A stretch of DNA of 64,000 bases from Granulicella mallensis MP5ACTX8 (GTDB taxonomy: Bacteria > Acidobacteriota > Terriglobia > Terriglobales > Acidobacteriaceae): NCBI RefSeq assembly GCF_000178955.2, contig NC_016631.1, positions 4,588,001-4,652,000 on the forward strand, given 5' to 3'. The position numbers were made by a program, and so were the translations under genes. Below the pieces are notes generated by a model that saw only the letters and a program-made list of their open reading frames with translations, searched no databases and was not told the DNA's origin. This document shows positions 1-7,907 of the stretch, in pieces; the first letter of the stretch is position 1, and each line of letters opens with the position of its first letter.

Positions 1-2
1 GC

Positions 3-365
3 CCCGTCGTGGAACAGGCCATTAACCAAATCATCCAGGTCACCCCGCTCGAACAGATCAACGAGCGCGTGCATGACATCGTCGAACTCATCAAGGAACA
101 TCTGGCAGCCACTCTCAAGATCTACGGCATCGCGTTGAACGACGTGAAGCTGCTGATGCTTCCCAAAGATGCGCGGATGCGTGAGCTGATCTCGCTGAAG
201 GCCTTCGGCCTCGAGCCCGAGCAGGCCGTGCGCTACTACCTGGCACTGCAGATGGCGGAGAAGGGCCTGATCTCCGCTCCCAACGCTGCCGCGGGACTTC
301 CGTTCAATATCGGTGGCTCTGCGCTGGGCTCCTTCAATCTGGATAAGAACATGAATCTCAAGTAA
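3..365 (+). CDS. C-terminal part of a probable SPFH/band-7 family protein
   Basis: The frame is open from the left edge, so the 5' end lies outside the window; a GTG at base 9 is unlikely to be the true start. The visible 120 residues begin with an amphipathic helix ('NERVHDIVELIKEHLAATL'), continue with 'LPKDARMRELISLKAFGLE' and end with a Gly/Ala/Asn-rich tail. From memory this resembles the tail of prokaryotic SPFH (stomatin/prohibitin-like) proteins, in which long helices drive oligomerisation at membranes. No catalytic motif is visible and the SPFH domain itself is not in view, so the family call is tentative. A hairpin terminator follows the stop within 20 bases. Confidence 0.4.
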   Translation, partial: PVVEQAINQIIQVTPLEQINERVHDIVELIKEHLAATLKIYGIALNDVKLLMLPKDARMRELISLKAFGLEPEQAVRYYLALQMAEKGLISAPNAAAGLPFNIGGSALGSFNLDKNMNLK

Positions 366-381
366 CAAAACTTGTACCGAA

Positions 382-413
382 GAGCCCCGGATCATCCGGG
401 GCTCACCTTTTAG
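382..413 (+). terminator. Hairpin terminator after the SPFH-like gene
   Basis: GAGCCCCGGAT (382-392) pairs perfectly with ATCCGGGGCTC (394-404), an 11-bp stem that must open slightly at its one-base centre. It is followed by ACCTTTTA. The short T run makes termination likely but perhaps partial. The next gene starts 26 bases after the stem, so read-through could still serve it. Confidence 0.6.
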
Positions 414-429
414 GAACAGGGGTTTGAAG

Positions 430-969
430 ATGTCGGCCTTTTATCTAGCCAATGAGTTCGAACAGCTCGCCATCAATCTTTTCTACGGTTGGGGCTATAA
501 CTTCTATCGCGTCGAGAACCAATTGCGCACCGACGACCTGCTGGTCCGCAGCAAGGTCAGCGAGCTGCTTGCCGACGCGCGCACCGACGTCGTCGATGCC
601 GGGATCAAGTATCGCCACGAGCATCTGCCGCCTCCGACACGCGAGAACCCCTTCCCCAACGCGGATGCCGTGCGCACCGCCAAAGCCATCGACGAAGTAG
701 CCGCCACGCTAACCGCTGTGGCCGCGCAGATACGCTCCGCTCCGGCGCCGGAGAACGATCGCATGTGGCAACGGCATCGCAACGAAGCCCATACATTGTC
801 CCAGCTCGGCGAGGTGGACAAAGAGATGGTGGTCATCGCAGCCGCTCTGCGTTCGAAGACTCAAAACAGTGGCAGCGCCTGGATCATCGAGAACCTCAGC
901 GAGATTCATTCAGCCACGGACGCTCTGCAAGCCGTTCTGCGCAAACGTGCGGATTTACTGAGGATCTAA
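430..969 (+). CDS. Conserved hypothetical cytoplasmic protein, 179 aa
   Basis: I do not recognise this protein. It begins 'MSAFYLANEFEQLAINL', has no signal peptide or membrane segment, and is mostly helical. Ala-rich stretches such as 'IDEVAATLTAVAAQIR' could form a coiled coil or helical bundle. The ATG at 430 was chosen over an in-frame TTG at 424 because AGGAACAGGGG at 412-422 sits at a proper ribosome-binding distance from the ATG. It follows the SPFH-like gene by 64 bases with a hairpin between them, so the two may be partly co-transcribed. No function is inferred. Confidence 0.65.
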   Translation: MSAFYLANEFEQLAINLFYGWGYNFYRVENQLRTDDLLVRSKVSELLADARTDVVDAGIKYRHEHLPPPTRENPFPNADAVRTAKAIDEVAATLTAVAAQIRSAPAPENDRMWQRHRNEAHTLSQLGEVDKEMVVIAAALRSKTQNSGSAWIIENLSEIHSATDALQAVLRKRADLLRI

Positions 970-987
970 GCACCAGACTCTTGTTAG

Positions 988-1120
988 TTTTTCGTCGTCA
1001 TCCTGAGTCCTGAGCGAAGTCGAATGGACGAAGGACCCCCGCATTTTGGGCCACCCATGCACCTCGCACCACCCAAAACGAAAGCGCTCGTCAGCTTCTC
1101 CACAGCATGACGACGAAAAA
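988..1120. repeat. Intergenic inverted-repeat element, copy A
   Basis: TTTTTCGTCGTCA at 988-1000 is the exact inverse of TGACGACGAAAAA at 1108-1120. Inside the left arm is the family signature GAAGGACCCCCGCATTTTG (about 1029-1047). The right arm here has lost the matching GGGGTCC block, so this is a degenerate copy of the family also found at 5945, 54153, 55383 and 61323. No ORF is supported inside. It lies between the 430-969 gene and tRNA-Arg. Confidence 0.75.
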
Positions 1121-1185
1121 CCAACAACACAGTTGCCTCATCCTCTTTCATCGGTTATTCTTACTTAGTTGCGTCATTGCAATGT

Positions 1186-1262
1186 GCGCCCGTAGCTCAG
1201 CTGGATAGAGCGCCTGGCTACGAACCAGTAGGTCGGAGGTTCGAATCCTTCCGGGCGCACCA
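1186..1262 (+). tRNA. tRNA-Arg (anticodon ACG)
   Basis: A 77-nt cloverleaf. The acceptor stem GCGCCCG (1186-1192) pairs with CGGGCGC (1252-1258), followed by discriminator A and an encoded CCA (1260-1262). The D arm is TAGCTCAGCTGGATAGAGC, the anticodon loop CTACGAA has ACG at 1220-1222, and the T arm is GGAGGTTCGAATCCTTC. The layout matches bacterial tRNA-Arg(ACG), which reads CGU/CGC/CGA when A34 is deaminated to inosine. The bottom pair of the anticodon stem is a C-T mismatch. No integrase or attachment-site duplication is seen nearby. Confidence 0.95.
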
Positions 1263-1337
1263 TACCCCTTCCAAACCCACACTCTTCCAATTAGCCTTCC
1301 CTGCCCTTACGCAGAGAGCCTTGCCACGCCTCGCCAA

Positions 1338-1366
1338 TTGACGACCGATTTAGTCCGCATTAGAAT
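1338..1366 (+). promoter_or_regulatory. Sigma70-type promoter of the FTR1/ABC iron operon
   Basis: TTGACG (1338-1343), a 17-base spacer, then TAGAAT (1361-1366): five of six consensus bases in each box. It would start transcription near 1373, giving a leader of about 68 bases before the ATG at 1441. I see no clear Fur-box palindrome over the promoter. Confidence 0.6.
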
Positions 1367-1440
1367 CGAGCTAGAAACGACGGAAGTTATAGCGTCGCGA
1401 GCGTGGGTGCCAACTGGCTCGCCCAGCTAGGAAGACTGGG

Positions 1441-2700
1441 ATGCTGCAAGCCTTTATCATCACGCTCCGCGAGGGTGTCGAAGCGGCGCTGATCGTCGGA
1501 ATTATCTTCGCGTACCTCGACAAAATTGATCGCCGCGAGCTCAAGAAAACTGCCTTTGTGGCCTTACTTTCGGCTGTCGCAGCCAGCATTGGCGTCGCGA
1601 TCGTCATCTCACGCACCCAGTTCAATGAGGACATCTTTGAAGGCTGGGTGATGCTCGTCGCCGCGGCGTTCGTCATCGGCATGATCTGGTTCATGCACAA
1701 GACCGCGCGCAGCATGAAGGGCGAGATCGAGTCGAAGGTGGCAAAGCTCACCAGCAACCGCTTCGGACTCTTCATGTTCGTCTTCCTGATGGTGCTGCGC
1801 GAAGGCGTTGAGACCGTGCTCATCCTCGCCGGAGTCTCGCTGAACTCGACCGAGCTGATGAGCTTCACCGGAACGTTGCTCGGCATCGGCGCAGCCGTCG
1901 TGTTTGGCGTGCTTTTCATTCGCGGCAGCGTGCGGATCAACCTGCAGCGCTTCTTCCGCGTCACCACGATCATTCTCTACTTCGTCGTCTTCCAGCTCCT
2001 GGTCAGCGGTCTGCACGAACTCTCCGAGAACGGCGTCCTGCCCTCCAGCACCACGGAGATGCGCTACATCGGCCCTATCGTCCGCAACGACCTCTTCTTC
2101 TTCGTCACCATGCTCGCGCTCGCTGGCCTGATGGTGCTGTTTGAGTACCGCCGCCGCGCCCCGCAGGTCGTTCCGACAGATGCGACACCCGCGGACCGCC
2201 GCAAGCTGGAGTGGACCGCCAAGCGTGAGCGCCTTTGGATGACGTCCGTGATCATCATCAGCTTCCTCTTCATCTTCCTCTCGACCGCCGAATTCATCTA
2301 CGCGCAGAGCTCCACGGCATTGAGCGCAGCCACTCCGGTCACGCTGGTGGGCTCGCAGGTAACCGTGCCGACAGCGGACATCAACGACGCCAAGCTGCAT
2401 CGCTACGCCGTGCACATTGACGGCGACGGCAAATCGACCGAAGTGCGCTTCCTGCTCTTCCGCAAGCCCGACGGCAACCTGGTCGCCGCAGCCGATGCGT
2501 GCTCCATCTGCGGGCCGGTGGGCTTCTATATCGGCGAGCAGGGCATCACCTGCAAGATGTGCTCGTCGCCCCTGGTAGCGAGTTCGATGGGCCAGCCCGG
2601 CGGCTGCAACCCGATTCCCCTGAAGTCGACGATCGAAGGCGGCATGATCGTCATCGCCCGCGCCGACCTCGAACCGCTCGTCAAAGTCTTCGGAAAGTAG
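1441..2700 (+). CDS. FTR1-family iron permease fused to a DUF2318 (Fe-S-membrane) domain, 419 aa
   Basis: The N-terminal half is an FTR1/EfeU-type polytopic permease. It carries the two REGxE iron-binding motifs, REGVE at residues 10-14 and again at 120-124, each within a membrane helix. After about seven helices there is a soluble domain with a CxxC-x13-CxxC-x14-C pattern (Cys354, 357, 371, 374, 389), typical of DUF2318. In Campylobacter-type iron systems (p19/FTR1/DUF2318/ABC, also called FetMP-FetABCDEF) these are separate proteins; here they are one chain. AGGAAG lies about 6 bases before the ATG. It is the first gene of a tight four-gene operon with two permeases and an ATPase. Function is inferred: high-affinity iron import with redox handling by the cysteine domain. 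Confidence 0.88.
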   Translation: MLQAFIITLREGVEAALIVGIIFAYLDKIDRRELKKTAFVALLSAVAASIGVAIVISRTQFNEDIFEGWVMLVAAAFVIGMIWFMHKTARSMKGEIESKVAKLTSNRFGLFMFVFLMVLREGVETVLILAGVSLNSTELMSFTGTLLGIGAAVVFGVLFIRGSVRINLQRFFRVTTIILYFVVFQLLVSGLHELSENGVLPSSTTEMRYIGPIVRNDLFFFVTMLALAGLMVLFEYRRRAPQVVPTDATPADRRKLEWTAKRERLWMTSVIIISFLFIFLSTAEFIYAQSSTALSAATPVTLVGSQVTVPTADINDAKLHRYAVHIDGDGKSTEVRFLLFRKPDGNLVAAADACSICGPVGFYIGEQGITCKMCSSPLVASSMGQPGGCNPIPLKSTIEGGMIVIARADLEPLVKVFGK

Positions 2701-2706
2701 CGGCTC

Positions 2707-4020
2707 ATGTTTCTGCGGATGCTGGGTGAAAGTTTCGTGCGGCAGCGGCGGCGTAAGCTGCTCGCGGGTCTCGCGATCCTGCTCGGCACCACTGCCGTGA
2801 CCGCGATGCTGGCGCTCGCAACGACCATCGGCGACCGCATCCACCGCGAGCTGGCGGTCTATGGCGCAAACATCACGGTCTATCCCAAAGCCGATACTCT
2901 TGATGTAAAGATCGGCGGCCAGACGCTGCGGCCCACAACCGGCGGCGTGTATCTGCATGCGAGCGATCTCGAGAAGCTGCACGGCATCTTCTGGGCCAAC
3001 AACATCACCGGCCTGAGTCCGGAGCTGGACTCCAGCATCAGTCTCGGCAAGATGGACTCCGTACCACCCTCTCCTGTTCCCGCAGCCGGCTTCTGGTTCC
3101 AGCACAACTTCGGCGATGCAAAGGTCAAACTCATCACTGGCGCAACGCAGTTGCATCCGTGGTGGAAGCTGCAAGGGGCAGCCCCCCAGGGCAGTGGCCA
3201 AGTCGTCCTCGGCGCGGCCCTGGCGAAGAGCCTGAAGGTAGGGATTGGCGACCGCCTCATGGTGCTGGGAGCCTCTGACGTGGCCGAACCCGCCACGGTG
3301 ACGGGCATTCTCACAACCGGCGATGCCACCGAGGCAAAAGCGATCTTTGAGTTGAGCACGCTTCAGCAATACGCGAATCTTCCCGATGCAGTCTCTCGCG
3401 TCGACGTCAGCGCGCGCACCAAGCCGGAAGATGCCTTCGCACGCAAGGACCCCGATACTCTTTCCCCGAAGCAGCGCGATCTCTGGTACTGCCGCCCTTA
3501 CGCGAACTCCATCGCCTATCAGATTCGTGAAGCGATCCCCGGAGCTGCCGCCGAGCAGGTACGTCAGGTGGAACAGAGCGAAGGCACGATCCTCGAACGC
3601 ATCAGCGGCCTGATGTGGCTGGTAAGCGCCGCGGCGATGCTGGCTGCCGCAGTGGCAGTCTCCGCGGCGATGGCGACCGCCGTGCTCGAGCGCCGCACCG
3701 AGATCGGCCTCATGCGCTCGCTCGGCGCCAGCAAGGTCCGCATCGCTTCCCTGTTCTACTCTGAGGCCGGTCTACTGGCCCTCCTGGGAGGAATCGTGGG
3801 CTATGGAATCGGCTCCCTTCTCGCAGCACTGCTGACGGCGAGAATCTTTGGCGAGCAATCAGGAATCACTCTGCCTATAGCCATGGCTCATGCCTTCAAC
3901 CCGGCGCTGCTGCCGGTGGTCCTGGGCATTGCGCTTCTGGTCGCCATCGCCGGAAGCACCGCCTCGATCCGTAGCGCCTTACGTATGGATCCCTCCGCCG
4001 TCTTAAGGAATAACGCATGA
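2707..4020 (+). CDS. ABC transporter permease, FtsX/MacB type (iron-operon permease 1)
   Basis: 437 aa with the MacB/FtsX layout: one N-terminal membrane helix (about residues 15-37), a large periplasmic domain to about residue 300, then three helices at the C-terminus. The first of these is 'LMWLVSAAAMLAAAVAVSAA', followed by the conserved coupling segment 'TEIGLMRSLGASK'. It starts 6 bases after the FTR1-DUF2318 stop and its own stop overlaps the next start by ATGA. FtsX-type permeases usually move conformational force rather than small solutes, so together with DUF2318 it probably acts on a periplasmic or redox step of iron uptake. This is an inference from the related Campylobacter/UPEC loci. 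Confidence 0.85.
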   Translation: MFLRMLGESFVRQRRRKLLAGLAILLGTTAVTAMLALATTIGDRIHRELAVYGANITVYPKADTLDVKIGGQTLRPTTGGVYLHASDLEKLHGIFWANNITGLSPELDSSISLGKMDSVPPSPVPAAGFWFQHNFGDAKVKLITGATQLHPWWKLQGAAPQGSGQVVLGAALAKSLKVGIGDRLMVLGASDVAEPATVTGILTTGDATEAKAIFELSTLQQYANLPDAVSRVDVSARTKPEDAFARKDPDTLSPKQRDLWYCRPYANSIAYQIREAIPGAAAEQVRQVEQSEGTILERISGLMWLVSAAAMLAAAVAVSAAMATAVLERRTEIGLMRSLGASKVRIASLFYSEAGLLALLGGIVGYGIGSLLAALLTARIFGEQSGITLPIAMAHAFNPALLPVVLGIALLVAIAGSTASIRSALRMDPSAVLRNNA

Positions 4021-5132
4021 GCACGACGGCAACCAACAAGACGAACATCTCTCTTGGGCGAATGCTCTTGCGCTCGCTCGCGCATCGCCGTGCGCGCAGC
4101 TTCTCCGCACTGGCCGCGCTGACGGTTTCAGCAGCCGTGTCGACGGCGCTGCTCACGCTCTACAACGACCTCGACGCGAAGCTGCATCACGAGTTCCGCA
4201 GCTTCGGTGCCAACGTCGTTGTCACCTCGACCACCGCCGCCATCTCTCCGGATGAGATCCTGCAGGTCCAGAACATCGCGGGCACCAACTCACTCACCGC
4301 CCCTATCTCCTATGCCATCGCGACGACCGACCGCAAGACTCCGGTCGTTGTTGCGGGAGTGGACTTCGCCACCATGCAGAAGCTCGACAACTGGTGGAAG
4401 GTCGGCACATGGCCTAGCCAACCCGATCAAGTCCTGCTTGGCCAGCGTGCTGCGGGCTTCATCGCCAACGAGAAGGAAGTAACGCTCACCTATGCGGGCA
4501 AAGCACTCACACTGCACGGCACAGGACGCCTGAGCACCGGCGGTGACGAGGACTCACGCATCTATCTCCCGCTCGCGACCTTCGAAAACTGGGTCGGCGT
4601 GCAGCCTCATGTCCTCGAGATACAAGTCCCCGGCGGCGCAGGACGCGTAAATGCCGTTCTCTCGCAGCTGAAGCACGATCTACCGCAGTTGCATGCCGAC
4701 CCGGTACGCCAGCTCGTCGCGGGCGAGTCCAGCATCGTCGACAAGACCCATGCGCTGATGTACGGAGCTGTTCTATTGATCGCGTTGACCGTAGCGGTCA
4801 GCGTACTCGCGACACTTTCAGCGAGCGTCCTTGAACGCCGCCGCGACTTCGCGCTGATGAAGGCGCTGGGAGCCTCGCAGTCTCAGTTGTTTGCTCACTT
4901 TCTACTGGAGGCGCTTGTCCTTGCAACCGTGGGAGTCGTTGCCGGCTACCTCCTCGGCTCGGGACTGGCCTGGGCGATCGGTATCGCAAACTTTGGCACG
5001 GCCACCTGGCCGAAGCTCTCGATCCTGCCACTCGTTTTACTCTTGAACCTGGGGATCGCAGCATGCGCCGCACTTTTCCCCGCGCGCGTCCTCCGCGGCC
5101 TGCAGCCGGCCGCGCTACTGAAGGGTGAGTAA
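4017..5132 (+). CDS. ABC transporter permease, FtsX/MacB type (iron-operon permease 2)
   Basis: 371 aa, same architecture as its neighbour: an N-terminal helix (about residues 29-48, 'SALAALTVSAAVSTALLTLY'), a periplasmic domain, then three C-terminal helices with the coupling motif 'RDFALMKALGASQSQ'. It overlaps permease 1 by 4 bases (ATGA) and is followed after 5 bases by the ATPase. The two permeases are similar in plan but clearly different in sequence, which suggests a heterodimeric transporter. The periplasmic domain is shorter than in permease 1. Confidence 0.85.
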   Translation: MSTTATNKTNISLGRMLLRSLAHRRARSFSALAALTVSAAVSTALLTLYNDLDAKLHHEFRSFGANVVVTSTTAAISPDEILQVQNIAGTNSLTAPISYAIATTDRKTPVVVAGVDFATMQKLDNWWKVGTWPSQPDQVLLGQRAAGFIANEKEVTLTYAGKALTLHGTGRLSTGGDEDSRIYLPLATFENWVGVQPHVLEIQVPGGAGRVNAVLSQLKHDLPQLHADPVRQLVAGESSIVDKTHALMYGAVLLIALTVAVSVLATLSASVLERRRDFALMKALGASQSQLFAHFLLEALVLATVGVVAGYLLGSGLAWAIGIANFGTATWPKLSILPLVLLLNLGIAACAALFPARVLRGLQPAALLKGE

Positions 5133-5137
5133 CAACC

Positions 5138-5887
5138 ATGAAGATGGTCTCGGAAGCACAACGGCAACACGCAGAGGCAATGCTCGAAGGCGCAGCTCCC
5201 GTGATTGAGCTGCTCGGCGTCTCACGTGTCTATCCTTCACGCTCGGGAGTGGTTCACGCGCTCAACGATGCCAGCTTCACTATCGGCGCAGGCGAGTGGG
5301 TCGCGATCACCGGGCCCTCCGGCTCAGGCAAATCGACGTTAGTCAATCTGCTGGGCTGTCTCGACACCCCGACCGCCGGCACACTGCGTATCGACGGCAC
5401 AGAAGTCCACACGATGGGTGGCGGCGACCTCGACCGCTTCCGCGCCGACAAAGTCGGGTTCATCTTTCAGCAATTCCATCTGATCCCCTACCTCTCGGCG
5501 CTCGAAAACGTCATGCTCGCGCAGTACTTCCACTCGATGACCAACGAAACCGATGCCCGCGCCGCGCTGGACCGCGTAGGCCTCAGCCACCGTGCCGAGC
5601 ATCTGCCCAGTGAGTTGAGCGGCGGCGAACAACAGCGCGTCTGCATCGCCCGCGCCCTCATCAATGACCCACCCATTCTTCTGGCCGACGAACCAACCGG
5701 CAATCTCGACGCGGCAAACCAGCGTATCGTGGCGGAGATCCTTACCGAACTGCATGGGAACGGGCACACCATCGTAATGGTCACCCACGATCCTGAGATG
5801 GCCGCTCTGGCACAGCGCAAGATCGCACTAAGCCACGGCAAGGTGTTCTGCCATCCGGTGTCGAACGTGGTGAAGCTAAGCCAGTAA
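5138..5887 (+). CDS. ABC transporter ATPase of the iron operon (MacB/LolD type)
   Basis: 249 aa, a complete nucleotide-binding domain: Walker A GPSGSGKST at residues 59-67, Q-loop 'FIFQQFHLIPYLSALENV', signature 'LSGGEQQRV', Walker B 'ILLADEPTGNLD' and the H-loop 'MVTHD'. This is the LolD/MacB subgroup, which pairs with FtsX-type permeases. It is the last gene of the operon. No thioredoxin-like or P19 gene follows, unlike the Campylobacter locus. A repeat element lies directly downstream. Confidence 0.92.
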   Translation: MKMVSEAQRQHAEAMLEGAAPVIELLGVSRVYPSRSGVVHALNDASFTIGAGEWVAITGPSGSGKSTLVNLLGCLDTPTAGTLRIDGTEVHTMGGGDLDRFRADKVGFIFQQFHLIPYLSALENVMLAQYFHSMTNETDARAALDRVGLSHRAEHLPSELSGGEQQRVCIARALINDPPILLADEPTGNLDAANQRIVAEILTELHGNGHTIVMVTHDPEMAALAQRKIALSHGKVFCHPVSNVVKLSQ

Positions 5888-5944
5888 CCCCAGGCACTCC
5901 AGGCCGCTTTTGCTGTTGCGGTTGCCTGTTTTGGTTGTTGTTTG

Positions 5945-6113
5945 TTTTTCGTCGTCATCAGCCGTAGGCGAAGGACCCCCGCATTAAGTGCCCACCACAG
6001 ACATCATGCGACCACCACCAAATGCTGGTGATGCTCTCAGCGTCTGTGCCACCACGGGCAGAATGCGGAGATCCTTCGTTCGCTACGCTCTCTCAAGGAT
6101 GACGGCGAAAAAA
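5945..6113. repeat. Intergenic inverted-repeat element, copy B
   Basis: The left arm TTTTTCGTCGTCATC (from 5945) carries GTAGGCGAAGGACCCCCGCAT. The right arm holds GAATGCGGAGATCCTTCG and ends GGATGACGGCGAAAAA (to about 6113). The arms are imperfect inverses and the centre contains a further small palindrome around 6000-6060. A pyrimidine-rich TTTTGCTGTTGCGGTTGCC stretch precedes it, as in several other copies. It separates the convergent ABC operon and nadK, so it may also serve as a bidirectional terminator. Confidence 0.75.
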
Positions 6114-6126
6114 AAACAACGGCAGC

Positions 6127-6987
6127 CTACCGTTCGCCCCAGCTCAACTTCGACCGCAGCACATTGAACAGCCCATTAGGATGCAGCCGCAGCAACTGAA
6201 TACTGCGCTCCGACCGCTTGCAGAGAATGCGATCTCCAAGCAGCAGCTCTACAGCCTCCTGCCCATCGACCGTGAGATACGTCTCATGCGGCACCCCGTC
6301 GACCGAGACGCAGATCTCGGAGCTGCCAGGAACAACAATCGGCCTGATCGTCAGCAGGTGCGGACAGATCGCCGTCAGCACCATGGCATCGACACTCGGG
6401 ATCAGAATAGGACCATCCGCAGCCAGCGTGTATGCCGTCGAACCCGTCGGCGTGGAGACGATCACACCATCCGCGCGAAAGCGTGCCACGTACTGGCCGT
6501 CCAGCTCGATGGCGAACTCTCCCATGCGGGCGATGGCGCCCTTTGAAAGTACGACGTCATTCAGCGCATCCCACTGGCGAAAGAGCTGGCCGTCGCGAAT
6601 AAGCTCCGCGTGCATCAGGCTGCGCGCGTCGACAATCGCTTCGCCCCTCATCCAGGCTTCAAACGTCATGTACAGCTCGGGCAGCGGCACCTCGGTCAGG
6701 AACCCAAGAGAGCCGAGATTGACGCCGAGAATAGGCGTGTCTGTCTTGGCAAAGGCACGCGCAGCCGAGAGCAGGGTTCCATCCCCGCCGAGCGAGATCA
6801 CGATCGAGGGCTCCAGGCAGCACATATCGGGGCGCTCGATCGCATCGTTGCTGCGGCCGACGTAGGCGGCGCTCTCAGGGTCGAGGATCGAGTCGAAGTT
6901 GTGTGCCTTGAGCCACGTCATCAACTCGGGCAGAAGGGTTTCCAACTCGGGTTTTTGCGGCTTGGAAATGATGGCGGCTATTGGCAT
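6127..6987 (-). CDS. nadK: NAD kinase
   Basis: 286 aa. It phosphorylates NAD+ at the 2' position to NADP+ in the cytoplasm. The hallmark GGDGT motif is present ('ISLGGDGTLLSAAR'), as are 'GVNLGSLGFLTEVP', 'FRADGVIVSTPTGSTAYTLA' with the nucleotide-binding region, and the late motif 'TIRPIVVPGSS'. An upstream in-frame start would add 25 residues that overlap tlyA. I chose the ATG at 6987 ('MPIAAIISKP') because it lies 25 bases after the tlyA stop and gives the usual NadK start. tlyA-nadK is a common bacterial pairing. Confidence 0.93.
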   Translation of the reverse strand: MPIAAIISKPQKPELETLLPELMTWLKAHNFDSILDPESAAYVGRSNDAIERPDMCCLEPSIVISLGGDGTLLSAARAFAKTDTPILGVNLGSLGFLTEVPLPELYMTFEAWMRGEAIVDARSLMHAELIRDGQLFRQWDALNDVVLSKGAIARMGEFAIELDGQYVARFRADGVIVSTPTGSTAYTLAADGPILIPSVDAMVLTAICPHLLTIRPIVVPGSSEICVSVDGVPHETYLTVDGQEAVELLLGDRILCKRSERSIQLLRLHPNGLFNVLRSKLSWGER

Positions 6988-7012
6988 CGTCTGTAATGTC
7001 AGTGTAACCGCG

Positions 7013-7771
7013 TCAGGCAAAACGAGCGCGCAACAGAAACTCGCGGTTGCCTTCCATGCCAAGGATCGGGGAGTCGATCAGGGCCAGCGCCTCGCCGCCA
7101 AGCCCGAGCACGGCAGCCTCCACGCGATCCACAGCAAGCTGCTGAGCCGCCGGATCACGTACGATGCCCCCCTTGCCGACGTGCTCGCGTCCAGCCTCAA
7201 ACTGGGGCTTTACCAGCACCACCGCATCGCCCGTCCAGCGGCTGCCCGCAGGAGCGAGCGCGGCTACCACCGCCGGCAGCACAAGGGTCGAGGAGATGAA
7301 GCTGACATCCATGCAGAAGAAACCGATGCGCTGCGGCGCATGAGCCACCAGGGAGCCCGGCTCAAGTAGGCGCGCATTGGTACGCTCCATCAGGGTCACA
7401 CGCGGGTCGACGCGCAGTTTGTGCGCGATCTGCCCATAGCCCGTATCGACCGCCAGCACGCTGGTCGCGCCCCGCTGCAGCATGCAGTCGGTAAATCCGC
7501 CGGTAGAAGCACCGATGTCGGCGCAGGAGAGCCCCTCTACAGCGATCGACCAGGTCTCGAGCGCATGCTCCAGCTTGAGCCCTCCGCGCCCGACAAAGCG
7601 CATGTCATCGCCCAGCATACGCACTACAGCCTCGGCCTCAACCGAGGTTCCCGGCTTATCCACGCGCTGCTCTTCAACCAGAACACGCCCCGCCAGAATG
7701 AGCGCCTGCGCGCGTTCGCGCGAAGCCGCCAATCCACGGTCCACCAGAAGCTTGTCCAGTCGAAGTTTCAT
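7013..7771 (-). CDS. tlyA: TlyA family rRNA (cytidine-2'-O)-methyltransferase
   Basis: 252 aa. An S4 RNA-binding domain occupies residues 1-65 ('RLDKLLVDRGLAASRERAQ'), followed by an FtsJ-type SAM methyltransferase with 'VGRGGLKLEHALETW' and the SAM motif 'CADIGASTGGFTDCMLQ'. TlyA methylates 16S/23S rRNA at 2'-O positions in mycobacteria, where loss gives capreomycin resistance; members annotated as hemolysin A belong here. The catalytic pocket motif 'FEAGREHVGKGG' is present. It sits directly before nadK, probably in one transcript. Confidence 0.9.
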   Translation of the reverse strand: MKLRLDKLLVDRGLAASRERAQALILAGRVLVEEQRVDKPGTSVEAEAVVRMLGDDMRFVGRGGLKLEHALETWSIAVEGLSCADIGASTGGFTDCMLQRGATSVLAVDTGYGQIAHKLRVDPRVTLMERTNARLLEPGSLVAHAPQRIGFFCMDVSFISSTLVLPAVVAALAPAGSRWTGDAVVLVKPQFEAGREHVGKGGIVRDPAAQQLAVDRVEAAVLGLGGEALALIDSPILGMEGNREFLLRARFA

Positions 7772-7825
7772 GAGATCGGAGGAACATGGTCAAACCATGC
7801 CCTCATAGCACTCCTCGTTAAACTC

Positions 7826-7865
7826 CTCGCGTGTTTGCGACAGGGACAGTCCGCAAACACGCGAG
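7826..7865. other. Perfect 14-bp hairpin between tlyA and the propeller gene
   Basis: CTCGCGTGTTTGCG (7826-7839) and CGCAAACACGCGAG (7852-7865) are exact inverses around a 12-base loop ACAGGGACAGTC. It lies after the stop of the 7908-9449 gene and before tlyA on the same strand. No T run follows on either strand, so it is either a weak terminator, an RNA stabiliser, or a protein-binding palindrome. Confidence 0.5.
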
Positions 7866-7907
7866 AGATTCTATCGCTGATATCGAGCCGAAACTCGACG
7901 GGGTTAC

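Noticed and set aside
988-1120. Repeats considered as a CRISPR array
   Set aside because: Copies are single, far apart and inverted rather than direct and regularly spaced; no cas gene is seen.
1186-1262. tRNA-Arg as the attachment site of a genomic island
   Set aside because: No integrase and no repeated tRNA 3' end were found in the window; flanking genes look ordinary.
1609-3369. A 586-codon minus-strand frame opposite the FTR1 and permease genes
   Set aside because: It spans two well-supported genes, and its His/Asp/Glu-rich composition is typical of antisense shadows.
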